From contig DASVFT010000117.1 in assembly GCA_036379935.1 (NCBI GenBank), positions 1 through 64,000 of the forward strand: a stretch of DNA of 64,000 nucleotides. The letters are read 5' to 3'. This document shows, in pieces, positions 54,669-62,094 of the stretch. Every line of letters starts with the position of its first letter. The stretch's first letter is position 1. The notes below the pieces were generated by a model. It saw only the letters and a program-made list of their open reading frames with translations. It was not told where the DNA came from and ran no database searches. The position numbers and the translations under genes were made by a program. This DNA comes from JAOPZW01 sp036379935 (lineage in GTDB: Bacteria > Actinomycetota > Thermoleophilia > Solirubrobacterales > Solirubrobacteraceae).

Positions 54669-57053
54669 TCAGCCCACCTGAAAGGTCTGGCTGAGGCCTC
54701 CCACCACCAGCGTGTAGCTGCCCGGCGTCACGGCGCGCTCGCCGGAGGCCTGCGTCACGGCCAGCCGGGTGACCGGGAAGCTCAGCCTCGCCTTCGCGCG
54801 GTCGCCCCTGTGCACGCTGACGCGCGTGAAGGCCACGAGCTGGCGACCGCCGTCGGGGCGCTGCACGAAGGCGAGCACGACGTCGTCGCCGTCGCGCCGG
54901 CCGACGTTGGCGACCTTGACCGTAGCCTCGAAGCGGTCGTCCGCGCGCACGCGTGACGGCGCGCGCAGCTTGCCGACGTCGAACCGCGTGTAGCTCAGCC
55001 CATGGCCGAACGGATAGCGCGGGTCGTAGGGCTTGCCGCGCTCGTTGTAGGCCAGCGGCAGCTGACTGGAGGCCTTCGGCCACGAGACGGGCAGGCGGCC
55101 GCTCGGGTTGACCTTGCCGAACAGCGCATCGCCGATGGCGGCGCCGCCCTCGCTTCCGGGCAGGAAGGCCATGAGGCTGGCGCCGGCGTTGTCGAGCTGC
55201 CTGTTCATCACCAGCGGCCGGCCCGCGACCACGACGACGATGACCGGCTTGCCGGTCCCCTCGAGGTCGTCGACGAGCCTGGCCTGGGCGAGCGAGAGCT
55301 CGGGCGTGGCGTCGTCGCCCTGGCCCTCCGCGTAAGGGCTCTCGCCGACGGCCACGACGATGGCGTCGACGCCGGCGGCTGCGGCCACGGCCTCCTGGCG
55401 CTGTGCCGCCACCATGGCGTTGTCGGGATCGTTGAGCGGGTCGACCGGCTCCGGGAGGTTGGGGTCGACGCTGCCGTCCGGCTTGCGGTTCGTGGTGTCG
55501 GCCACGGGCGCGCCCTGCTTCCAGATGACCTGGACGCCGTGCCCGGCGGCCTGCTGCACGCCCTCCCTTATGGTCGTGACCTCCGGCAGCGGGATGTCGG
55601 GCGGCAGGTTGAAGGCTCCCTGCCAGCCGAGCGTCCAGCCGCCGAGCTGGTTGGTCGGACTGTCGGAGGCCGGGCCGGTGACGAGGATCTTGCGGTCGTG
55701 ACGCGAGAGCGGCAGCGCGCCGTCGTTGCCGAGGAGCACGAGGCTCTCCTGCGCGGCCTTGCGCGCCAGCGGGCGGTCGGCGGGATCCTCGACGGCGGCG
55801 TTGGCCCGGTCGGCATCGACGTAGGGGTGCTCGAAGAGCCCGAGGCGGAACTTGAGCGCGAGGATCCGCGCCACCGACTGGTCGATCCGGTCCTCGGTGA
55901 CCTTCTTGTCCGCCACCGCCTTGAGGAGGTTGGGGACGAAGCCGTTGTCGGGGCTGCCGGCGTCGAGCGGGATCATCGAGATGTCGAGGCCCGCGTTGAC
56001 GGCCATCGCGATGGCGTCCTCCATCGTGGCGGCGACGTGGTACTTGGTCTTGAGGTTCTCGACGTCCTGCCAGTCGGAGATCACGACGCCCCTAAAGTGC
56101 AGCTGGCCGCGCAGGACGTCGGTCAGCAGGTGGTGCGAGGCGTGCACCGGCTCGCCGTTGACCGAGCCGCTGTTGACCATCACGGTGCCGACGCCGGCGT
56201 CGATCCCGTGCTGGAAGGGCGGAAGGTGGAGGTCCTGAAGCTCGGCCTGGTCGATGGTCGCGTCGGTGCGGTCGAAGCCGCTGTCGGGCGCCGAGTACCC
56301 GGTGAAGTGCTTGGCGGTGGCCACGACCGAGGTCGGGCTGTCGAGGGTGCGGCCCTGCAGGCCGCGGATGGTGGCCGCGCCCAGCGTGCCGGTCAGCAGC
56401 GGGTCCTCGCCGAAGGGCTCGTACGAGCGGCCCCAGCGCAGGTCGCGCTCGGTGTCGAGCACGGGCGCGAAGTCCCACACGACGCCGGTGGCGCGCACGG
56501 CGCGTGCGGTGCCGTGCCCGAGTCGCTCGGCCAGCGCCGGGTCGAAGGTCGCGCCGAGCCCGATCTGGTGCGGGACCATCGTCGCGTCGAAGAGGTTGTT
56601 GTGGCCGTGGACGGCGTCGGCGCCGTAGATGACCGGGATGCCGAGGCGACTGTGGTCGAGGGCGAACTTCTGGATCGCGTTGATCTCGTCGGCCCAGGCC
56701 TTGCCGTCGTCGCCCGTGGGCGGCCACGCGCCTCCGCCCGAGAGGATCGAGCCGATCTGGTTGTCGCCGAGGACCTTCTGCAGCTGCACGTCGTTGAGCG
56801 GCCCGCGATCCCAGTCGTTGTTCGGGTCGCCCTGGAGGATCGTGACGTTGATCTGCCCCATCTGGCCGACCTTCTCCTTGAGCGTCATGCGCGACAGGAG
56901 GTCCTGCGCACGCTGGTCGACGGGGAGGGACGCGTCGCGGTAGGCCGGGGTCGTGTCGGCGCCGGCCGGCGCTGGCGCGCCGGAGCGAACGCCGCCTAGG
57001 ATGCCGAGCGATGCGGCCAGCACCGCCAGGGTCGCAGCCGAACGCTTGCGCAT
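54669..57053 (-). CDS. bglX: Secreted glycoside hydrolase family 3 beta-glucosidase
   Basis: Exported beta-glucosidase/xylosidase-type enzyme, 794 residues. Signal peptide (ATLAVLAASLGILGG) near 8-21. The GH3 N-terminal barrel runs about 45-390 with KHFTGY (249-254) and the nucleophile D327 in VVISDWQDVE; the alpha/beta sandwich (about 420-640) holds the acid/base region, and a fibronectin type III-like domain (about 690-790) ends the protein. ATG with a strong AGGAGG site 8 nt upstream. Divergent from a ROK regulator that probably controls it. It supplies sugar from oligosaccharides outside the cell. Confidence 0.94.
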   Translation of the reverse strand: MRKRSAATLAVLAASLGILGGVRSGAPAPAGADTTPAYRDASLPVDQRAQDLLSRMTLKEKVGQMGQINVTILQGDPNNDWDRGPLNDVQLQKVLGDNQIGSILSGGGAWPPTGDDGKAWADEINAIQKFALDHSRLGIPVIYGADAVHGHNNLFDATMVPHQIGLGATFDPALAERLGHGTARAVRATGVVWDFAPVLDTERDLRWGRSYEPFGEDPLLTGTLGAATIRGLQGRTLDSPTSVVATAKHFTGYSAPDSGFDRTDATIDQAELQDLHLPPFQHGIDAGVGTVMVNSGSVNGEPVHASHHLLTDVLRGQLHFRGVVISDWQDVENLKTKYHVAATMEDAIAMAVNAGLDISMIPLDAGSPDNGFVPNLLKAVADKKVTEDRIDQSVARILALKFRLGLFEHPYVDADRANAAVEDPADRPLARKAAQESLVLLGNDGALPLSRHDRKILVTGPASDSPTNQLGGWTLGWQGAFNLPPDIPLPEVTTIREGVQQAAGHGVQVIWKQGAPVADTTNRKPDGSVDPNLPEPVDPLNDPDNAMVAAQRQEAVAAAAGVDAIVVAVGESPYAEGQGDDATPELSLAQARLVDDLEGTGKPVIVVVVAGRPLVMNRQLDNAGASLMAFLPGSEGGAAIGDALFGKVNPSGRLPVSWPKASSQLPLAYNERGKPYDPRYPFGHGLSYTRFDVGKLRAPSRVRADDRFEATVKVANVGRRDGDDVVLAFVQRPDGGRQLVAFTRVSVHRGDRAKARLSFPVTRLAVTQASGERAVTPGSYTLVVGGLSQTFQVG

Positions 57054-57089
57054 GCCTCTCTCCTCCTGCCGGGGGGAACGGAAAACCGA

Positions 57090-57116
57090 CAGCTATGTTT
57101 GTACACCGAATGTCAA
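57090..57116 (-). promoter_or_regulatory. Sigma-70 type promoter for the glucosidase gene
   Basis: On the minus strand TTGACA (57111-57116) and TAGCTG (57090-57095) are spaced by 15 nt, followed by a leader with AGGAGG. The TTGACA overlaps the first TGTCAAGTC half of a repeated ROK-like operator. Confidence 0.5.
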
Positions 57117-57137
57117 GTCGTGCTTATGATCCATCCG

Positions 57138-57154
57138 TGTTCAAGTCATGAACA
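57138..57154. promoter_or_regulatory. Inverted-repeat operator over the ROK start codon
   Basis: TGTTCA-AGTCA-TGAACA is a perfect 6+5+6 inverted repeat whose spacer ends with the first base of the ROK ATG (57148). The partial copy TGTCAAGTC at 57111-57119 resembles TGTTCAAGTC at 57138-57147. Probable binding site of the ROK protein, controlling itself and the glucosidase. Confidence 0.55.
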
Positions 57155-58344
57155 TAACTGAGGATGGCTCCCCGACTGGAGTGCGTGCCTCCAACCGCGA
57201 GCGGATCCTCGCCCTGCTGCGCGGGCGCGGGCCCATGTCGCAGGCCGACCTGGCCCGCGCCAGCGGCCTGTCACCCGCGACGATCTCGAGCATCGCGCGC
57301 GAGCTGCGCGAGGACGGCTGGCTCGAGGAGTCCGAGGGCGAGGGCCCGACCCGCGGCCGCGCGCTGTCGCTCAGCCGCTCGGCGGGGGTCGCGGTTGGGA
57401 TCGACTTCGGCCATTCGCACGTCCGCGTCGCCATCGCCGACCTCGGGCACACCGTCCTGGCCGAGGCGGAGGAGGCACTCGACGTCGACCACGAGGCCGA
57501 CGAGGGCGTCGCGCTCGCCGGCCGTCTCGTGCGCGGGCTGCTCGACGAGGTGGGCGTCGGCGCCGATCGTGTCACCGGAGTCGGCATGGGCCTGCCCGGT
57601 CCGCTGCGCCGCGACACCGGCGAGGTCGGGGACTCCGCGATCCTGCCGGGCTGGATCGGCTCGCGACCGGAGGCGCTCATGCGCACCGAGCTCGGCCTGG
57701 ACGTCCGCGTCGAGAACGACGCCAACCTGGGCGCTCTGGCCGAGATCGTCTGGGGCGCGGGCCGCGGCTGCGCGGACCTCCTCTACGTGAAGGTGGCGAC
57801 GGGCGTCGGCGCCGGGCTCGTGCTCGACGGGCGCCTGTACCACGGGTCTTCCGGCACCGCCGGGGAGATCGGTCACATGACGATCGACGAGGCCGGCCCG
57901 GTGTGCCGCTGCGGCAATCGGGGCTGCCTCGAGGCCTTCGCGGGCGCCGAGGCCGTGCTCGAGCCGCTGCGCCGCCGCCACGGCGAGCGCCTCACCCTGC
58001 GGCGGGTCGTGCTCCAGGCCCAGGCCGGCGACGTCGGCTGCCGGCGCGTGGTGGCCGACGCCGGCCGCGCGCTCGGCATCGCCGTGGCCGGCGTCTGCAA
58101 CCTCCTCGCCCCCGAGCGCGTCGTCGTCGGCGGCGAGCTGGCCCAGGCCGGCGACCTGCTGCTCGAGCCGCTGCACGCCTCGCTCGTGCGCTCCGCCACC
58201 GCGGCCACGCGCGACGTACCCGTGGTCGCAGGCGTGCTCGGCGAGCGCGCCGAGGTCCTCGGCGCCGTCGCCCTGGTCCTGCGCGAGTCGCAGCGCTTCG
58301 TGGCCAAGCCGGCACCCGAGAACGCCGACGCGCCGGCCTCCTAG
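57148..58344 (+). CDS. ROK-family transcriptional repressor
   Basis: 398 residues. N-terminal winged helix (about 15-70: NRERILALLRGRGPMSQADLARASGLSPATISSIARELREDGW in two parts) and a sugar-kinase-like ROK domain: IDFGHSHVRVAIADL near 88, GLPGPLRRDTGEVGD near 150, VENDANLGALAE near 189, and the zinc motif CRCGNRGCLEAF near 253-264. Such regulators respond to sugars such as xylose, glucose or cellobiose. ATG start within an inverted repeat; GTG at 57181 is an alternative. Divergent from the GH3 glucosidase, its likely target. Confidence 0.93.
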   Translation: MNITEDGSPTGVRASNRERILALLRGRGPMSQADLARASGLSPATISSIARELREDGWLEESEGEGPTRGRALSLSRSAGVAVGIDFGHSHVRVAIADLGHTVLAEAEEALDVDHEADEGVALAGRLVRGLLDEVGVGADRVTGVGMGLPGPLRRDTGEVGDSAILPGWIGSRPEALMRTELGLDVRVENDANLGALAEIVWGAGRGCADLLYVKVATGVGAGLVLDGRLYHGSSGTAGEIGHMTIDEAGPVCRCGNRGCLEAFAGAEAVLEPLRRRHGERLTLRRVVLQAQAGDVGCRRVVADAGRALGIAVAGVCNLLAPERVVVGGELAQAGDLLLEPLHASLVRSATAATRDVPVVAGVLGERAEVLGAVALVLRESQRFVAKPAPENADAPAS

Positions 58345-58361
58345 CTCCTCAGCCGGCGCCA

Positions 58362-58411
58362 CCCAGGGCGAGCGGGCGCTCGCGCGGACGCCTCCCAGGG
58401 CGAGCGGGCGC
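58362..58411. repeat. Two 18-bp direct repeats, period 32, after the ROK gene
   Basis: CCCAGGGCGAGCGGGCGC occurs at 58362-58379 and 58394-58411. Each can fold (GCGAGCG-GG-CGCTCGC; GCGAG..CTCGC), so they may act as a two-way terminator between the convergent ROK and HNH genes. Confidence 0.55.
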
Positions 58412-58423
58412 GCCGCCTCGCGC

Positions 58424-59167
58424 CTACGCCGCCTCCAGTCGCGGGCGGTTGCGCCCGGAGAAGTTGTCGGTCAGCGCGTGGCAGTTCGGGCACAGCAGCT
58501 GGAGGTTCTCGAGCCGATTGTCGTCACGATCGCCGTTGACGTGGTGCAGTGCGAGGGGGAGGGGCAGGTTCTGCCAGCGATGCAGGCCGCAACCCTCACA
58601 GCGCTCGTCCTTCAGACCCTCGCGCAGCAGCCGGCGCTTGAGGTTGCCCCTCGATCGTGCGATCCCTGCCACGCACAGATCGGTGATCGGCGTCGCGGCC
58701 GGGCGAGGGATGACCCTCGCGGCGTTCACGGCCGAGTGCCAGGTCTGCTTGCTGAACCCGAAGGCCTCCATGCACTCCGCAAGGCTGTGCCCAGCGTCAT
58801 AGAAGCGCTGGACCGCGACCCAGTCGTAGCGGCGGGCGCAGCGCTCGTCCACGTCGTGACCGAGCCGCCGCGCGTGGTAGCTGACCGTCGCCTTGCTCAG
58901 CCTCAGCCGGCGGGCGGCCTCGGCGCGCGAGACGCCCAGTGCGAGCAGCTCGGCCACCCGCTGTCGGGTATCGACCTGCCGGCGGGCGCTGTCGCGCTCG
59001 TGGGGCACCTCGGCGCTCGGCTCAACCGGTGGTGGCGCCTCGCGCAGGCGGTCGCGGTGATAGCGAACGGTGTTCGTCGCCAGCCCTGTAGCGCGCGCGA
59101 TCTCGGCGACCGTCTTGCCCTCGGCCAGCAGCGCCTGAACCCATTGCCTCCCGTTCTGCACGAACAT
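58424..59167 (-). CDS. HNH endonuclease with N-terminal helix-turn-helix modules, LexA-boxed
   Basis: 247 residues. Residues 5-45, 65-105 and 115-150 look like three helix-turn-helix segments (TVAEIARATGLATNTVRYHRD; VSRAEAARRLRLSKATVSYHA; SLAECMEAFGFSKQTWHSAV). The C-terminal HNH nuclease has the zinc ligands C190, C193, C226, C229 and core LHHVNGDRDDN, LQLLCPNCH, FSGRN. Such proteins resemble phage and homing HNH endonucleases that nick DNA sequence-specifically. ATG start, encoded inside a LexA palindrome. It is transcribed away from tRNA-Gln. Whether it is a domesticated mobile gene or a host repair protein is unclear. Confidence 0.88.
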   Translation of the reverse strand: MFVQNGRQWVQALLAEGKTVAEIARATGLATNTVRYHRDRLREAPPPVEPSAEVPHERDSARRQVDTRQRVAELLALGVSRAEAARRLRLSKATVSYHARRLGHDVDERCARRYDWVAVQRFYDAGHSLAECMEAFGFSKQTWHSAVNAARVIPRPAATPITDLCVAGIARSRGNLKRRLLREGLKDERCEGCGLHRWQNLPLPLALHHVNGDRDDNRLENLQLLCPNCHALTDNFSGRNRPRLEAA

Positions 59168-59174
59168 ATGTTCG
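59161..59174. promoter_or_regulatory. Perfect LexA SOS box spanning the HNH start codon
   Basis: CGAACATATGTTCG is a perfect palindrome matching CGAAC-N4-GTTCG, the same consensus as the uvrA box in this window. The HNH ATG (59165-59167, minus strand) lies inside it, covering -7 to +7. Confidence 0.8.
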
Positions 59175-59251
59175 CAGTCATCGCGGACGGAACCGCCGGT
59201 GTGGCGTTGCTATCCTCGCCCTCGCGCGGCCCCACACGACCGCCAATACAC

Positions 59252-59322
59252 TGCGGAATAGTGTAATGGCAGCACGACTCGCTCTGGACGAGTTAGTCTA
59301 GGTTCGAATCCTAGTTCCGCAG
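59252..59322 (+). tRNA. tRNA-Gln (anticodon CTG)
   Basis: Acceptor TGCGGAA pairs with TTCCGCA (59315-59321), discriminator G59322. The anticodon stem ACTCG/CGAGT frames the loop CTCTGGA, so the anticodon is CTG (decodes CAG). The T arm is CTAGG-TTCGAAT-CCTAG. A U1-A72 pair is usual for bacterial tRNA-Gln. CCA is not encoded. About 84 nt from the HNH start. Confidence 0.95.
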
Positions 59323-59338
59323 TCAGCGAGAGCACTCA

Positions 59339-60703
59339 TCAGCCCTCCTCGACGACCTCCACGTCCTCGCGTGCGGTGCTGAAGACGGAGGGGATCGTGG
59401 CGGTGAAGGTGCTGCCGCGGCCGGGCTCGCTGGAGACGGCGACCTCGCCGCCGAGCAGCGTCGCCAGGTGCTTGCAGATCGGCAGGCCGAGGCCTGAGCC
59501 GCGGAGGTCGCCGGCGCGTCGTCCGCGTCCGAGCTGGACGAACTCGTCGAAGATGCGCCCCTGGTCGGCGGCGTCGAGGCCGGGGCCGGTATCGGCCACG
59601 GCGAAGCGCACGGCGGCGCCGGCGGCGACCGGCGTGGCCGAGACGCGGACCTCGCCGTGGTCGGTGTACTTCAGGCCGTTGACGACGTAGTTGCGCAGGA
59701 TCTGGCTGAGCTTGAAGCCGTCGGTGCGCAGGGTGGGGAGGCCGTTGACGTCGTCGAAGACGATGGCCACCTCGGCGGATCGCGGGAGGTGGGCGACGAT
59801 CCCGCGCAGCGCGCTGAAGACCTCCTCGACCTCGACGTCGGAGATGCGCACCACCGCGCGACCGGCGGCGATGCGCGCGATGTCGAGGTGGTCGTTGACG
59901 AGGTCGAGCGCCTCTTTCATCGCGCCGTCGATCAGCCGGACGTCGTCGCGCAGGCCCTCGTCGAGGTGCTCGCCGCCCTCGCGCAAGACCGCCTCGGCGA
60001 TGCCACGCACGGCGTACAGCGGCGTGCGCAGCTCGTGCGTGAGCGAGCGCAGGAAGTTGGTGTGCGCGGCGGCGCGCTCGCGCAACTCGCTGGCCTGCTC
60101 ACCGAGCTCGGCCAGCAGCGCGGTGACGGCCCGGTTGGTGTCGGCCAGCTCGCGGTTGACGATCGTGAGCTCGCGCTCACGTTCCCCCAGGGCGGCCAGC
60201 GCGCTCACGAGCTCGGCGTTCTGCATGCGCAGCTCGTTGACCGTGGCCTGGGCCTCCCCCGACTCGTGGCGCTGCAGCGAGCCGAGCACGTGCGCGAGCT
60301 CCTCGAGCCCAGGGAGCCACGCGTCGTCCGCCAGCTCGCTGGTCAGCCGCACGAGCGCGCTGTCATCGGTGCCGCGCGCCTCGACCCGATCGACGAGCTG
60401 ACGCAGCTTGGCGAGGTCGAGGCGATCGGTGGGCTCGCCCGGGGCCTCGCCCGTCAACGCCCCGCGGGCGATCTTCGAGATCGTCACGACGGCCGCCGGC
60501 GGCGCCTCGGCGACGGCCAGCTCGACCTCGGTGGCCGACCCGTGGCGATGGGCGACCCGGGCGACCTCCCACACCGCGGTGGCCAGACGGCTCTGCGCCT
60601 CGGCGCCCAGCTGCAGCAGCCCGGCCAGGTCGCGTGCGCGGCGCCGCGTGAGCAGCACGTCCTCCTCCGAACGCAGCGGCAGCGTGATCACCGGGCCGCC
60701 CAT
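59339..60703 (-). CDS. Sensor histidine kinase with RsbT-like N-terminal domain
   Basis: 454 residues, cytosolic (no transmembrane helix). Residues 8-75 resemble an RsbT/RsbW-type GHKL fragment (RSEEDVLLTRRRARDLAGLLQLG...SRLATAVWEVARVAHRHG), without clear nucleotide residues. A coiled coil spans about 155-215, then HisKA with phosphoacceptor H223 in SLTHELRTPL. The HATPase contains NYVVNGLKYTDHG (N box), DTGPGLD (G1) and GSGLGLPICKHLA (G2). It resembles sigma-factor-network kinases. ATG with TAGATT 6 nt upstream. The two response regulators start divergently nearby and are likely partners. Confidence 0.9.
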   Translation of the reverse strand: MGGPVITLPLRSEEDVLLTRRRARDLAGLLQLGAEAQSRLATAVWEVARVAHRHGSATEVELAVAEAPPAAVVTISKIARGALTGEAPGEPTDRLDLAKLRQLVDRVEARGTDDSALVRLTSELADDAWLPGLEELAHVLGSLQRHESGEAQATVNELRMQNAELVSALAALGERERELTIVNRELADTNRAVTALLAELGEQASELRERAAAHTNFLRSLTHELRTPLYAVRGIAEAVLREGGEHLDEGLRDDVRLIDGAMKEALDLVNDHLDIARIAAGRAVVRISDVEVEEVFSALRGIVAHLPRSAEVAIVFDDVNGLPTLRTDGFKLSQILRNYVVNGLKYTDHGEVRVSATPVAAGAAVRFAVADTGPGLDAADQGRIFDEFVQLGRGRRAGDLRGSGLGLPICKHLATLLGGEVAVSSEPGRGSTFTATIPSVFSTAREDVEVVEEG

Positions 60704-61040
60704 CGAACGAATCTAGTTGATGGCGGCGGGGCGGGGCCATGGCGGCCATCGCCGTGCCTAGGCCTCATCCGATCGGAGGAGCGACGCTCATCCACACATG
60801 CATCCGGTCCGGGGATGCCAGGGCGTGGCTTGACGACCATGCTCCTAGAGGAAGCCGGCGGGTAGACCCCGGGGGGCGTCGCCGGTGCTTCGTTTCCTGT
60901 CCAGCGAGCATGACGACGACCGCCAGGCACTCTGCGTGACTGACCGCACCATCGCCGGGGGGCGTAACGTGCGGGTTCCGGGTCGTCGTCAGCTCGCGGA
61001 TCGGGGGACGGCGGCAGGGGCCTCGGGCGAGCAGCGCGTC
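60704..61040. other. 337-nt gap between the kinase and the response regulators
   Basis: No gene is supported here. On the minus strand the kinase -10 lies at 60710-60715. On the plus strand an open frame leads into the response regulator but encodes low-information residues, with TTGACG near 60831 as a weak -35 candidate without a matching -10. No RNA gene or terminator seen. Confidence 0.4.
60710..60715 (-). promoter_or_regulatory. -10 hexamer TAGATT for the histidine kinase
   Basis: TAGATT on the minus strand is 6 nt before the ATG at 60703; no ribosome site. Confidence 0.5.
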
Positions 61041-61409
61041 GTGAGAGTGCTCGTCGTCGACGACAGTCGCGTGTTCCGCCACGGGATGGCCAGGGCGGTG
61101 CAGCTCCACGCCGGCCTGGAGCTCGTCGGCGAGGCCGATTCGGGCGCGGCGGCGCTGCGCGCCATCGCGCGGCTGGCGCCGGACGTCGTCCTCATGGACC
61201 TGCGCATGCCCGACCTCGACGGGTTCGCCGTCCTGGAGCGCCTGCGCCGGACCGAGCCGCCGCCCTCGTGCCGCGTGCTCATCGTCAGTGCGTCGCTCGA
61301 CGAGGAGATCGAGCGCGCGGCGACCGCGGCCGGCGCCGCCGGCTGCATGGGCAAGGACGTGACGCGCGCCGACATCTGTGCGGCCGCGCTGCTCGTGGCC
61401 CGCCAGTAG
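61041..61409 (+). CDS. Single-domain response regulator (CheY-like)
   Basis: 122 residues, receiver domain only. VLVVDDSRVF (3-12) supplies the acidic pocket D7/D8, phosphoacceptor D53 in LMDLRMPDLDGF, switch residue S in LIVSAS near 80 and K in CMGKD near 105. The GTG giving VRVLVVDD fits; the frame is open upstream but begins with non-homologous residues. It sits just before a NarL-type regulator and opposite a histidine kinase, so it may shuttle phosphate or compete for it. Confidence 0.88.
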   Translation: MRVLVVDDSRVFRHGMARAVQLHAGLELVGEADSGAAALRAIARLAPDVVLMDLRMPDLDGFAVLERLRRTEPPPSCRVLIVSASLDEEIERAATAAGAAGCMGKDVTRADICAAALLVARQ

Positions 61410-61431
61410 GGTTGCGGGCCGCGGAGCGACC

Positions 61432-62082
61432 GTGGCACGGCACGAGACGCAGCGCACGACGGTCCTGGTGGCCGACGATCACCCGCTCTATCGCGAGGCG
61501 GTCGTGCGCGCCGTGAGGTCGCGTCCGGAGTTCGAGCTGGTGGGAGAGGCCGGCGACGGTCGCGAGGCGCTCGACGCGATCCGCGCTGACCGTCCCGACG
61601 TCGCCGTGCTCGACGTCGAGATGCCGTCGCTGCGCGGGATCGAGATCGTCGAGGCACTCCGCCGCGACGGGGTGGCCACGCGCGTCGTCCTGCTCAGCGC
61701 GCACCTCGAGAGCGACATGGTCTACGAGGCCGTGGCCGGCGGCGTGGCCGCCTACCTGTCGAAGGCGGCGCCCGGTGACCGGATCTGCGACGCGATCGCC
61801 GCCGTGGCCCGCGGCGAGGTGATCCTGCCCGCCGAGGTGCAGGCGGGGCTCGCCTCGGAGATCCGCCTGCGCTCCGACTCGGCGCGCCCCGCTCTCAGCC
61901 CCCGCGAGCGGGAAGTCCTCGCGCTCATCGCCGAGGGCCTGACCGCGCCCGCGGTGGGCCGCGAGCTGCACCTGAGCACCGCGACGGTGAAGTCGCACCT
62001 CAAGACGCTCTACGAGAAGCTCGGCGTCTCCGATCGCGCGGCCGCGGTGGCCGAGGCGATGCGGCGCGGCCTGCTGGAGTAG
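61432..62082 (+). CDS. NarL/LuxR-type response regulator
   Basis: 216 residues. Receiver domain (about 10-125) with VLVADDHPLYREA (11-23), phosphoacceptor D61 in VLDVEMPSLRG, S in LLSAH and K in YLSKAAPGD. The LuxR helix-turn-helix (about 150-212) has LSPREREVLALIAEGLTAPAVGREL and LSTATVKSHLKTLYEKLGVSDRAAAV. DNA-binding transcription activator. GTG start 22 nt after the receiver-only gene. The probable cognate is the nearby histidine kinase. Confidence 0.94.
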   Translation: MARHETQRTTVLVADDHPLYREAVVRAVRSRPEFELVGEAGDGREALDAIRADRPDVAVLDVEMPSLRGIEIVEALRRDGVATRVVLLSAHLESDMVYEAVAGGVAAYLSKAAPGDRICDAIAAVARGEVILPAEVQAGLASEIRLRSDSARPALSPREREVLALIAEGLTAPAVGRELHLSTATVKSHLKTLYEKLGVSDRAAAVAEAMRRGLLE

Positions 62083-62094
62083 CGGCGCCCGCGC

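Noticed and set aside
58362..58411. Short direct repeats as a CRISPR array
   Set aside because: There are only two 18-bp units with a 14-nt gap, and no cas genes.
59062..59078. CGAACGGTGTTCG within the HNH gene as a second LexA site
   Set aside because: The spacer is 3 nt rather than 4 and it lies inside the coding region.
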